Shown: positions 1 to 7,524 of the stretch, piece by piece
How positions within the stretch are numbered: the stretch's first letter is position 1
Layout of the letters: each line of letters begins with the position of its first letter
Source: an uncultured Eubacteriales bacterium
GTDB taxonomy: Bacteria; Bacillota; Clostridia; Oscillospirales; Oscillospiraceae
DNA length: 17,749 bases
Assembly (NCBI GenBank): GCA_900540635.1
Contig: UQGU01000046.1
Coordinates: 1 to 17,749, forward strand
Direction: 5' to 3'
Position numbers and translations under genes: made by a program
The notes under the pieces: generated by a model
The model's input: only the letters and a program-made list of their open reading frames with translations
Databases searched by the model: none
What the model was told of the DNA's origin: nothing

Positions 1-102
1 GGTACGCCATATCACGCAGTTTCATAGCGCCCAGATAGACGCATTTTCCGCGCCGGAAGTGCCCTAGCACAGACTGCGTCTCTTCTGAGGCCGGGAAGGA
101 TT

Positions 103-250
103 CTTAAGGGAGGGCGGCTTTGCCGACAGCGCCTCCCTTAAGCCGCATTCTTTCATTCTTTCTTGGCGGGACAAGAAAGAATCCCCCGGAGGGGCCCAGC
201 CAGAGGTCCCGACAGGGCTTCAGACCGAACCCCTCCGGCCTGGGGCCACT
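103..250. repeat. Hairpin-rich repeat-like block after pyrF
   Basis: Positions 1-263 contain no supportable gene. Three inverted repeats follow one another. Arms 103-112 and 133-142 (cttaagggag/ctcccttaag) match perfectly. Arms 155-165 and 172-182 (attctttcttg/caagaaagaat) match perfectly around a 6-base loop, and the 8 bases attctttc also occur just before, at 147-154. Arms 186-194 and 230-238 (ccggagggg/cccctccgg) also match. None is followed by a T-run on either strand, so I do not call an intrinsic terminator for pyrF. The density of palindromes suggests a dispersed intergenic repeat, but copy number elsewhere in the genome cannot be seen here. Confidence 0.5.
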
Positions 251-263
251 TCCATTGAAATTT

Positions 264-962
264 TTAATCTACAAATTCAGCAACGCACCGCTCGTAGGCG
301 GCTACGGGGTCTGCTGCGGCGGTGATGGGGCGGCCTACCACGATGTAGTCGGAGCCGATGGCCTTGGCGGCGGCGGGGGTCATGACCCGCTTCTGGTCCC
401 CCGCATCTCCGTCGGCAAACCGAACGCCGGGGGTGACGGTGATAAAATTCTTTCCACAGGTGCTGTGGACTTTTTCCGCCTCCAGGGGGGAGCAGACCAC
501 GCCGTCCAGCCCTGCATTCTTGGCGGTCTCGGCGTAGTGCATGACCACCCGGTCCATGGGCTCATGGATCATCAGGTCCCGCTCCATGGCCTCCTGATCG
601 GTGGAGGTCAGCTGGGTCACGGCAATCAGCAGGGGACGGGTGCCGTCGGGCCGGGTCAGGCCCTCCAGAGCAGCCTGCATCATGGCGGTGGTACCGGCGG
701 CGTGGAGGTTGGTAATGTCCACATCCAGGTTCCGCAGAACGGCCATGGCCTTCTTGACGGTGTTGGGAATGTCGTGGAGCTTCAAATCCAGAAAAATCTT
801 ATGCCCCCGGGCCTTGATCTGCCGGACGATTTCCGGGCCTTCGGCATAGTACAGCTCCATGCCGATCTTCACAAAGGGCTTTCTGCCGGTGAACTTGTCC
901 AGAAATGCGAAGGTCTGCTCTGCGCTGGAAAAATCGCAGGCTACAATGACGTCTTTCCCCAT
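264..962 (-). CDS. pyrF: Orotidine 5'-phosphate decarboxylase
   Basis: The product decarboxylates OMP to UMP, the last step of de novo pyrimidine synthesis, in the cytoplasm. It has 232 residues, a normal length for the bacterial enzyme. The catalytic signature FLDLKLHDIPNTV lies near residues 57-69 and contains the conserved Asp-Lys-x-x-Asp charge network. The N-terminal strand VIVACDFSS and the C-terminal phosphate-binding region with TPGVRFADGDAGDQKR and IVVGRPI are also present. An AGGAGG about 11 bases upstream supports the ATG at 962. The start lies one base beyond the pyrD stop, so the gene is very likely co-transcribed with carB, pyrK and pyrD and is the last gene of that unit. pyrE, often adjacent in related bacteria, does not follow; only repeat-like DNA does. 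Confidence 0.97.
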   Translation of the reverse strand: MGKDVIVACDFSSAEQTFAFLDKFTGRKPFVKIGMELYYAEGPEIVRQIKARGHKIFLDLKLHDIPNTVKKAMAVLRNLDVDITNLHAAGTTAMMQAALEGLTRPDGTRPLLIAVTQLTSTDQEAMERDLMIHEPMDRVVMHYAETAKNAGLDGVVCSPLEAEKVHSTCGKNFITVTPGVRFADGDAGDQKRVMTPAAAKAIGSDYIVVGRPITAAADPVAAYERCVAEFVD

Positions 963-963
963 A

Positions 964-1872
964 TTACTGTGCGCCTCCTATAATGTCGCTTAAATTCTCA
1001 ATTCTGTAATTTTCCATGACCCTTGGCAGGTCCTCGATGATCTTCTTGCAGGCCCAGGGGTCAACCAGGTTGGCAGCGCCAACCTCTACGGCGGTGGCTC
1101 CCGCCAGCATCATTTCCAGCACATCCTCGGCGCTCTGCACGCCGCCCATGCCGATGACCGGAATTTTGACCGCGTGGGCCACCTGGTAGACCATCCGCAC
1201 CGCCACCGGGAAGATGCCGGGGCCGGAGTAGCCGCCCATGGTGTTGGCGATGACGGGCTTTCTGCGCCGCAAATCAATGCGCATGCCAAGCATGGTGTTG
1301 ATCAGGCTGATGCCGTCGGCCCCCGCGTCCTCGCAGGCCTTGGCAATGGACACAATGTCCGTCACGTTGGGGGAGAGCTTGACGATGACGGGCTTGGCGG
1401 TGACGGCCTTGACGGCTTTTGTCACCTCTGCGGCGGCCCTGGGGTCTGTGCCGAAGCTCATGCCGCCGCCGTGGACATTGGGGCAGCTGACATTGACCTC
1501 CAGCCAGCCCACCTGGTCCTGAGCGTCCAGCTTTTCGCAGGTGTAGGCATAGTCTGCCACGGAGAAGCCGGACACATTGGCCATGACCGGCTTGTGGAAA
1601 ACCTGGGAAAGCTTCGGCAGCTCATTCCGGATCACAGCGTCTACCCCGGGATTTTGCAGGCCCACGGCGTTGATCAGGCCTGCGGGGCACTCGGCGATTC
1701 TGGGGGTGGGGTTTCCGAACCGGGCTTCCCTGGTGGTGCCCTTAAAGGAGAAGGTGCCCAGGATGTTAATATCGTAAAGTTCCGCAAATTCGTAGCCGAA
1801 GCCAAAGGTGCCGGAGGCGGGAATCACCGGATTGTCCAATTGGATTCCGCAGAGATTTACGTTTGATCCCAT
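964..1872 (-). CDS. pyrD: Dihydroorotate dehydrogenase B, catalytic subunit
   Basis: The product oxidises dihydroorotate to orotate with FMN and passes electrons to the PyrK subunit (class 1B, NAD-linked). It has 302 residues. The N-terminal segment IQLDNPVIPASGTFGFGYE, the active-site loop EVNVSCPN with the class 1 catalytic cysteine, and the FMN-phosphate region IPVIGMGGVQSAEDVLEMM followed by GATAVEVGAAN are all visible. An AAGGAGG seven bases before the ATG at 1872 supports the start. Its first 16 bases overlap the end of pyrK, and its stop is one base from the pyrF start. Adjacency to pyrK and the cysteine base mark it as the 1B heterotetrameric type, not the quinone-linked class 2 enzyme. 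Confidence 0.97.
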   Translation of the reverse strand: MGSNVNLCGIQLDNPVIPASGTFGFGYEFAELYDINILGTFSFKGTTREARFGNPTPRIAECPAGLINAVGLQNPGVDAVIRNELPKLSQVFHKPVMANVSGFSVADYAYTCEKLDAQDQVGWLEVNVSCPNVHGGGMSFGTDPRAAAEVTKAVKAVTAKPVIVKLSPNVTDIVSIAKACEDAGADGISLINTMLGMRIDLRRRKPVIANTMGGYSGPGIFPVAVRMVYQVAHAVKIPVIGMGGVQSAEDVLEMMLAGATAVEVGAANLVDPWACKKIIEDLPRVMENYRIENLSDIIGGAQ

Positions 1873-2597
1873 AGAATTTCCTCCTTTTTCATGACGGGGC
1901 CGTCCTTGCAGATGCGCTTATTGCCGGTGAGGGTCTTGCAGGAGCAGCCCATGCAGGCCCCGAAGCCGCAGCCCATGCGCTCTTCAAAGCTCATCTGGCC
2001 GGAGGTTCGGCTAGCCTTGTACAAAGCTTTCAGCATGGGTTCCGGGCCGCAGGCGCAGAAGTGGCTGTAGCTGAGATTTTTCAAAGCATCGGTCACAAAG
2101 CCGGGGGTGCCGTAGGAGCCGTCCACCGTGGTCACGTACACGGTGCAGCCCAGGGCCTTAAATGCTTCCTCATAGAAGATTTCTTCCCGGGTGTTGAAGC
2201 CCAGAATGACCTGCACTTCTTTTTCCATGGCCCGCAGGTGCTTGGCAAGACCAAACATGGGGGGCACGCCCACACCGCCGCCCACCAGCACCGGGTGTTC
2301 CCCGGTGAGGGTCAGGTCGTAGCCGTTGCCCAGGCCCGTGAGAATGTCCAAAGACTCCCCGGGGGCCATGGCGGCCATCTGGGCCGTGCCGTGGCCCACC
2401 ACCTTATACACCAGGGTCAGCTTGCCCTCTTCCCAGTCGCAGACGGAAATGGGGCGGCGGAGGAACTTGCCCGCAAGGCGGATGTTCACAAACTGCCCCG
2501 GGGCGGTGATGGCGGAGGTATCCCCGGAGAGCGTCATGCGATAGACGTTGGAGGTGAGAGCCTCGTTGGTTAAGATTTTAAAAATACTCTGTTTCAT
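1857..2597 (-). CDS. pyrK: Dihydroorotate dehydrogenase B, electron transfer subunit
   Basis: This is the FAD and [2Fe-2S] partner of PyrD, carrying electrons from the FMN subunit to NAD+. Visible parts are the FAD-binding RRPISVCDW near residues 47-55, the NAD-binding loop VGGGVGVPPMFGLAKHL, FFACGPEPMLKALY-type sequence (here CACGPEPMLKALY), and a C-terminal iron-sulfur motif MGCGFGACMGCSCK followed by RICKDGPV, with cysteines spaced as in the PyrK family. I prefer the ATG at 2597 (246 residues, MKQSIFK) because it matches the family N-terminus and leaves a one-base gap after the carB stop. ATG at 2606 and TTG at 2609 are alternatives overlapping carB. No strong ribosome binding site is seen before any of them, so translation is probably coupled to carB. 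Confidence 0.95.
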   Translation of the reverse strand: MKQSIFKILTNEALTSNVYRMTLSGDTSAITAPGQFVNIRLAGKFLRRPISVCDWEEGKLTLVYKVVGHGTAQMAAMAPGESLDILTGLGNGYDLTLTGEHPVLVGGGVGVPPMFGLAKHLRAMEKEVQVILGFNTREEIFYEEAFKALGCTVYVTTVDGSYGTPGFVTDALKNLSYSHFCACGPEPMLKALYKASRTSGQMSFEERMGCGFGACMGCSCKTLTGNKRICKDGPVMKKEEILWDQT

Positions 2598-2598
2598 A

Positions 2599-5500
2599 TC
2601 AGGCATCAATGGTGGAGATGGTCAGGGTGGTCTCTTCCAGCACGTCCAGCAGCACCTTCACGGTGTCCAGGGCGGTGAAGAGGGTCACGTTGTATTCGGT
2701 GCAGATCTGGCGGATCTGAATGCCGTCGGTGGCGTTGGAGCCGGGGTCGCGGGTGTTGATGACGTAGGCAATGTGGCCCTGGCGCAGGGCGTTGGGAATC
2801 TCCTCGCTGCCGTCGCTGATCTTCTGCAGGGCGTGGGTGCGGATGCCGTGCTCCTTCAGGAACTTGGCGGTGCCGGTGGTGGCCTCGATGTTGAAGCCCA
2901 GCTGGTAGAACCGGCGGATGAGAGGCAGGGCCTCCTCCTTATCCCGGTCAGCAATGGTGGCCAGGACGGTGCCGTAGTTTTGCAGGTGCATGCCGGAAGC
3001 CTGCAGGGCCTTGTACAGGGCTCTTGTCAGGGTCTTGTCGTAGCCGATGGCCTCGCCGGTGGACTTCATCTCGGGGGACAGGTAGGCATCCAGGCCCCGA
3101 ATCTTATTGAAGGAGAACACGGGGGCCTTGACGTACCAGCGGCTCTTCTCCGTGGGGTAGATGTCGAAAATGCCCAGCTCCTTCAGGCTCTTGCCCAGGA
3201 TGACCTCCGTGGCAATGTCTGCCAGGGAGTAGCCCGTGGCCTTGCTCAGGAAGGGCACCGTCCGGGAGGACCGGGGGTTGACCTCGATGATATACACACG
3301 GTCTTCCTTGTCCACAATGAACTGGATGTTAAACAGGCCCTTGATGCCGATGCCCAGGCCCAGCTTCTTGGCGTACTGCAGAATAATGCCCTTGACCTTG
3401 TCGGAGATGGAGAAGGGAGGATAGACGGAGATGGAGTCGCCGGAGTGGACGCCGGTGCGCTCTACCAGCTCCATAATGCCGGGGACGAACACGTCCCGGC
3501 CGTCGCAGATGGCGTCGATCTCCACCTCCCGGCCCTGGATGTACTTGTCCACCAGCACGGGCTTGTCCTCGTCGATTTCCACGGCGGTGCGCAGGTATTG
3601 CCGCAGCTGCTCTCCGTTTGCCACGATCTGCATGGCCCGGCCGCCCAGGACGAAGCTGGGGCGCACCAGCACGGGGTAGCCGATCTCCTTGGCGGCGGCA
3701 ATGCCGTCTTCAATGTTGGTCACGGCCTTGCCCTTGGCCCGGGGGATGTTCAGCTCGTTCAGGAGGTTTTCAAACTGGTTCCGGTCCTCGGCCCGGTCGA
3801 TGGCGGCGCAGTCCGTGCCGATGATGGTCACGCCCCGCTCCATCAGGGGGTCTGCCAGGTTGATGGCGGTCTGGCCGCCCAGGGAGGCAATGACGCCCTC
3901 GGGGTTCTCGAAGTGCAGGATGTTCATCACATCCTCGGGGGTCAGGGGCTCAAAGTACAGCTTGTCGGCGGTGGTGTAGTCCGTGGAGACGGTTTCGGGG
4001 TTGTTGTTGATGATGATGGCTTCAAAGCCTTCGCTGCGGATGGTGTTCACGGCATGGACGGTGGAGTAGTCGAATTCCACGCCCTGGCCGATGCGGATGG
4101 GGCCTGCACCCAGGACCACCACCTTCTTTTTCTCCGTCAGCCGGGAGTCGTTAGAGCCTGTATAGGAGGAGTAGAAGTAGGGGATATAAGCGCCGGTGTG
4201 GCAGGTATCCACCATGCGGTATACGGGGAAGATGTCCTTCTCGCAGCGCAGGCGATAAACCTCCAGCTCCTTCATGCCCCAAAGCTGAGCAATGAACTTG
4301 TCGCCGAAGCCCATGGCCTTGGCGGCTTTCAGGGTTTCCATATCGCCGACGTTTGCTTTCAGCGCCCTCTCCATGTTCACGATCTTCTCAATGGAGCGGA
4401 TGAAGAAGGGGGTGATCTGGGTCACCTCGTAGATGGCGTCCACGCTGACATTCCGGCGCAGCAGCTCGGCCACGGCGAAGATGGTGTCGTCCCGGAACTG
4501 CTTCAGGTACTCCAGAATCTCGGCGGTATCCATGCGGTCGAATTTCGGCATATAAAAGTGGCATACGCCGATCTCCAGGGACCGGACGGATTTCAGCAGG
4601 CACTCCTCCAGATTGGAGCCAATGCCCATGACCTCGCCGGTGGCCTTCATCTGGGTGCCCAGGGTGTTGGCGGCGGAGGCGAACTTATCAAAGGGGAACC
4701 GGGGCAGCTTGGCCACCACGTAGTCCAGGGAAGGCTCAAAGGCTGCGGTGGTGTTGGCGATCTTGATATCCTCCAGGGCCATGCCCACGGCGATTTTGGC
4801 AGTGACCCGGGCGATGGGGTAGCCGGAGGCCTTGGAGGCCAGGGCGGAGGACCGGGAGACTCTGGGGTTGACCTCGATGAGGTAGTATTCGGAAGAACTG
4901 GGGTTCAGAGCAAACTGGACGTTGCAGCCGCCCTCGATTTTCAGCTCCCGGATGATCTTGATGGCGGAGTCGTTGAGCATTTTCAGGTCGTGGTCGGAAA
5001 GGGTCATAATGGGGGCCACCACCAGGCTGTCGCCGGTGTGGACGCCCACGGGGTCGATGTTCTCCATGCCGCAGATGGTGATGGCGTGGTCGTTGGAGTC
5101 CCGCATGACCTCAAACTCGATTTCCTTGTAGCCCTTGACGGACTTCTCAACGAGGACCTGGTGGACGGGGGAGAGCTTGAAGGCGTTCAGGCCGATCTCC
5201 TCCAGCTCGGCTTCATTGTAGGCAAAGCCGCCGCCGGTGCCGCCCAGGGTGAAGGCAGGACGCAGTACCACGGGGTAGCCGATGTGCGCTGCGGCCTGCT
5301 TGGCCTCTTCCAGGGAGTAGGTGATTTCGGAGGGAATGACGGGCTCGCCGATGGACTGGCACAGCTCCTTAAAGAGCTCCCGGTCCTCGGCCCGTTCAAT
5401 GGAGGTGGAGGAGGTGCCCAGCAGCTGCACATTGCACTCCCGCAGCACGCCCTTTTTCTCCAGCTGCATGGCCAGGTTCAGGCCGGTCTGGCCGCCGATG

Positions 5501-5766
5501 CCGGGGACAATGGCGTCGGGCCGCTCATAGCGGATGATCTTGGCAATGTATTCCAGGGTCAGGGGCTCCATATAGACCTTGTCCGCAATGGCGGTATCGG
5601 TCATGATGGTGGCGGGGTTAGAGTTGCACAGGACCACCTCGTAGCCCTCTTCCTTCAGTGCCAGGCAGGCCTGGGTGCCGGCGTAGTCGAATTCCGCCGC
5701 CTGCCCGATGACGATGGGGCCGGAGCCGATGATCAGAATCTTCTTAATGTCTGTTCTCTTTGCCAT
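2599..5766 (-). CDS. carB: Carbamoyl-phosphate synthase large subunit
   Basis: The product makes carbamoyl phosphate from bicarbonate, ATP and ammonia; the ammonia normally comes from glutamine through the CarA subunit. It has 1055 residues, full length for the family. Two homologous halves are clear: the first opens with KKILIIGSGPIVIGQAAEFD and the second, near residue 545, with VVVLGAGPIRIGQGVEFDYS. Each half contains an ATP-grasp region (RPAFTLGGTGGG and RPSFVLGGRAM, and IEVNPRVSRSSALASKA and IEVNPRSSRTVPFLSKA). The last roughly 120 residues form the MGS-like allosteric domain. GGAGGA precedes the ATG by about nine bases. carA is not adjacent: the upstream 313 bases hold an inverted-repeat element and then pyrC. 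It heads the carB-pyrK-pyrD-pyrF run; I see no convincing promoter of its own. Confidence 0.98.
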   Translation of the reverse strand: MAKRTDIKKILIIGSGPIVIGQAAEFDYAGTQACLALKEEGYEVVLCNSNPATIMTDTAIADKVYMEPLTLEYIAKIIRYERPDAIVPGIGGQTGLNLAMQLEKKGVLRECNVQLLGTSSTSIERAEDRELFKELCQSIGEPVIPSEITYSLEEAKQAAAHIGYPVVLRPAFTLGGTGGGFAYNEAELEEIGLNAFKLSPVHQVLVEKSVKGYKEIEFEVMRDSNDHAITICGMENIDPVGVHTGDSLVVAPIMTLSDHDLKMLNDSAIKIIRELKIEGGCNVQFALNPSSSEYYLIEVNPRVSRSSALASKASGYPIARVTAKIAVGMALEDIKIANTTAAFEPSLDYVVAKLPRFPFDKFASAANTLGTQMKATGEVMGIGSNLEECLLKSVRSLEIGVCHFYMPKFDRMDTAEILEYLKQFRDDTIFAVAELLRRNVSVDAIYEVTQITPFFIRSIEKIVNMERALKANVGDMETLKAAKAMGFGDKFIAQLWGMKELEVYRLRCEKDIFPVYRMVDTCHTGAYIPYFYSSYTGSNDSRLTEKKKVVVLGAGPIRIGQGVEFDYSTVHAVNTIRSEGFEAIIINNNPETVSTDYTTADKLYFEPLTPEDVMNILHFENPEGVIASLGGQTAINLADPLMERGVTIIGTDCAAIDRAEDRNQFENLLNELNIPRAKGKAVTNIEDGIAAAKEIGYPVLVRPSFVLGGRAMQIVANGEQLRQYLRTAVEIDEDKPVLVDKYIQGREVEIDAICDGRDVFVPGIMELVERTGVHSGDSISVYPPFSISDKVKGIILQYAKKLGLGIGIKGLFNIQFIVDKEDRVYIIEVNPRSSRTVPFLSKATGYSLADIATEVILGKSLKELGIFDIYPTEKSRWYVKAPVFSFNKIRGLDAYLSPEMKSTGEAIGYDKTLTRALYKALQASGMHLQNYGTVLATIADRDKEEALPLIRRFYQLGFNIEATTGTAKFLKEHGIRTHALQKISDGSEEIPNALRQGHIAYVINTRDPGSNATDGIQIRQICTEYNVTLFTALDTVKVLLDVLEETTLTISTIDA

Positions 5767-5817
5767 AATTCATTTCCTCCATTTTATGCGTTTCTAAGGG
5801 GATGTGTGTAGGGGACT

Positions 5818-6062
5818 GTTAGAAAAGTATGTCGCTGCGAACCAGTGACCGATGTCACTACTCCGCGCTAAGAGCCGGCTTCGCCGGTTGCGCTATGTAC
5901 GTGACTGCGGTCACAGTGGTGTGGCAGCCCCCCGGTTGAATGGAAACAGCTTAGGTTTATTACCAAGATATTCGAAAATCCGGGGGATTGTGCCCGAAGG
6001 AAATACCCTTGGGGTACCACACCAGTCTGCGGACTGGTTCGCAATGACAGATTGTTTCTAAC
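5818..6062. mobile_element. MITE-like element with ~30-bp terminal inverted repeats
   Basis: Almost all of the 313-base gap between pyrC and carB is one structured element. The left end (5818-5846) starts gttagaaaag and finishes tgcgaaccagt. The reverse complement of the right end (6033-6062) starts gttagaaaca and finishes tgcgaaccagt, so the two ends are imperfect inverted repeats. Inside are compact hairpins: arms 5844-5849/5854-5859 (loop cgat), 5873-5879/5883-5889 (loop ttc), 5901-5905/5910-5914 (loop tgcg) and 6021-6027/6032-6038 (loop tgcg). It carries no credible ORF. I see no clear target-site duplication. A non-autonomous transposable element or a REP-like dispersed repeat are both possible. 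Confidence 0.6.
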
Positions 6063-6079
6063 CGTCTCGTCGGTGTGCT

Positions 6080-7294
6080 TTACTTGGAAAGGTACGCGGC
6101 CTGGCCGTCGTGGAAGGTTGCCATGCACTTTCCGTGGACGTTCCAGCCTGCAAAGGGCGTTGCCTTGCCCTGGGACAGGAAGTCCGCCGGGTCTATTGCG
6201 TACTGGGCATCCAGGTCCCATACGGAAAAGTCATTGCCCATAGGGATCGCAAAGCGCTTCCTGGGATTCCATACCAGCTTGTTTACCAGCGCTTCCGGGG
6301 TGAGAAGGCCCGTGTGGACCAGGTAGGTGTAGAGAATGGGGAAGGCCGTCTCCAGGCCTACCACGCCGAAGGCGCTCTTTTCCAGCCCCCTTGCCTTTTC
6401 CTCGGCGCTGTGGGGGGCGTGGTCCGTGGCGATCATATCAATGGTGCCGTCGAGCAGCCCCTCCAGCAGGGCCTCCCGGTCCTCCGGGGAGCGCAGAGGG
6501 GGATTCATCTTGAAGCGCCCGTCCTCCTGCAAAAGGCCGTCGTCCATCACAAGGTAGTGGGGGCCGGTCTCACAGGTCACGTCCACGCCGCTTTTCTTGG
6601 CCTGCCGGATGAGGTCCACGCTCTGCCTGGTGGAGATGTGGCACACATGGTAGCCGCAGCCGGTTTTTGCCGCCAGCTCCAGGTCCCGGGCGATGGGGCC
6701 CCACTCGCTTTCGGAGCAGATGCCCCTGTGGCCGTGGGCCTTGGCGTAAGCGCCGTCGTGGATGTAGCCGCCGTGCAGGAGTGCGTTGTCCTCGCAGTGG
6801 GCCACGATGAGCTTGCCGAGGTCCTTGGCACGTTTCATGGCCTCCTCCATCATCTCCGGGCTCTGCACCCCCCGGCCGTCGTCGGAAAAGGCGATGACCT
6901 GCGGGGCCAGGGCCTCCATGTCGGAGAGCACCAAACCCTGCTCGCCCTTTGTAATGGCGGCGTAGGGGTAGACCGCGATGACGGCGGATTTCCGGATGGC
7001 CTCCAGCTGGGGCTCCAGATTTTCCGGGCTGTCCGGCACCGGGTTCAGGTTCGGCATGGTGCACACGGCGGTGTAGCCTCCCCGGGCCGCTGCCCGGGAG
7101 CCGGAGAAAATCGTCTCCTTATAAGAAAATCCCGGCTCTCTGAAATGCACATGCACATCACAAAAGCCGGGAAAAACGGAATATTGGGACGAATTGAGAA
7201 AAGAAAAATCCTTCTTTTTGAAAACAGCGGAAACGCCGTCCAGAAAAGAGGAAGGGAAAGAGCCGTATGCGGTTGCCTTCAGCCGAGTTTTCAT
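6080..7294 (-). CDS. pyrC: Dihydroorotase
   Basis: The product cyclises carbamoyl aspartate to dihydroorotate. It has 404 residues, typical for the class I amidohydrolase form. Metal and active-site elements appear in order: DVHVHFREPG near residues 49-58, FSDDGRG, VAHCEDNALLHGG, HVCHISTRQSV and the late metal-binding IATDHAPHSAEEKARG. These correspond to the zinc-binding His-x-His, Asp, two His and catalytic Asp of the family. The ATG at 7294 is preceded by AAGGAGA eight bases away. An in-frame GTG at 7351 lies in the leader hairpin region, has no ribosome binding site and adds 19 residues unlike the family, so I reject it. It has its own promoter and attenuator-like leader, and may read through to carB across the inverted-repeat element. 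Confidence 0.96.
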   Translation of the reverse strand: MKTRLKATAYGSFPSSFLDGVSAVFKKKDFSFLNSSQYSVFPGFCDVHVHFREPGFSYKETIFSGSRAAARGGYTAVCTMPNLNPVPDSPENLEPQLEAIRKSAVIAVYPYAAITKGEQGLVLSDMEALAPQVIAFSDDGRGVQSPEMMEEAMKRAKDLGKLIVAHCEDNALLHGGYIHDGAYAKAHGHRGICSESEWGPIARDLELAAKTGCGYHVCHISTRQSVDLIRQAKKSGVDVTCETGPHYLVMDDGLLQEDGRFKMNPPLRSPEDREALLEGLLDGTIDMIATDHAPHSAEEKARGLEKSAFGVVGLETAFPILYTYLVHTGLLTPEALVNKLVWNPRKRFAIPMGNDFSVWDLDAQYAIDPADFLSQGKATPFAGWNVHGKCMATFHDGQAAYLSK

Positions 7295-7313
7295 GGTCAG
7301 TCTCCTTTCACCC

Positions 7314-7366
7314 AAAAAAAATATCCTGCCATACGGCAAGACAGCATTCACGGTTCGTCGCCGTAT
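7314..7366 (-). promoter_or_regulatory. Attenuator-like leader of pyrC
   Basis: In the minus-strand transcript between promoter and pyrC two structures compete. The terminator form pairs 7340-7335 with 7330-7325 (cttgcc/ggcagg, one G-U) around a 4-base loop. It is followed within three bases by eight T residues (7321-7314). The alternative form pairs atacggc (7366-7360) with gccgtat (7337-7331), a perfect 7-bp match that uses bases of the terminator stem. Mutually exclusive pairing before a U-run is the hallmark of transcription attenuation. I do not see the PyrR-binding consensus loop, so the signal sensed is unknown. Confidence 0.55.
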
Positions 7367-7374
7367 TTCAGCTC

Positions 7375-7403
7375 ATTCTAGCATAGGGAGCGGCTTTTGT
7401 CAA
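7375..7403 (-). promoter_or_regulatory. pyrC promoter
   Basis: On the minus strand TTGACA (7403-7398) and TAGAAT (7380-7375) are separated by exactly 17 bases, a near-consensus sigma-A promoter. The expected start of transcription is near 7368, which leaves a leader of about 74 bases before the pyrC ATG. Confidence 0.8.
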
Positions 7404-7451
7404 CCGGAAAATTGATTTTGTGAAAAAAAGGATTTTTTTAAACAACGGGGC

Positions 7452-7480
7452 TTGCAAGCGGCGCCGTTTTGCGGTAACAT
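7452..7480 (+). promoter_or_regulatory. pgi promoter
   Basis: TTGCAA (7452-7457), 17 bases, TAACAT (7475-7480). It is divergent from the pyrC promoter, whose -35 box lies about 50 bases away. The predicted start of transcription is near 7487, giving a short leader of about 40 bases. Confidence 0.6.
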
Positions 7481-7524
7481 ATACCCGTAGATTTTTATCA
7501 ATAGAAAGGACGTGTCCTACAAAT

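Noticed and set aside
1..103. A 34-codon open minus-strand frame running off the left edge (contains GKCVYLGAMKLRDMAY)
   Set aside because: It looks mildly protein-like, but there is no ribosome binding site before its GTG or ATG codons, no recognisable family, and it begins inside the hairpin-rich block. Too little sequence to call a gene.
155..182. Perfect 11-bp hairpin as a pyrF terminator
   Set aside because: No T-run follows the stem on the minus strand; more likely part of a repeat.
2548..5811. A 1087-codon open frame on the plus strand opposite carB
   Set aside because: The opposite strand encodes unmistakable full-length CarB with a ribosome binding site. The plus-strand product is a low-complexity mix rich in Gly, Val, His, Leu and Gln with no family features, as expected from the antisense of GC-biased codons.
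5868..6221. Minus-strand frame across the inverted-repeat element
   Set aside because: It overlaps the pyrC end and passes through hairpin arms; no family features and no start signal, so the element appears non-coding.
7295..7351. An in-frame GTG extension of pyrC by 19 residues
   Set aside because: It would start inside the leader hairpins, lacks a ribosome binding site and precedes the strong AAGGAGA used by the ATG at 7294.
6110..7381. A 423-codon open frame on the plus strand opposite pyrC
   Set aside because: Antisense shadow of dihydroorotase; it also runs through the pyrC leader and promoter.
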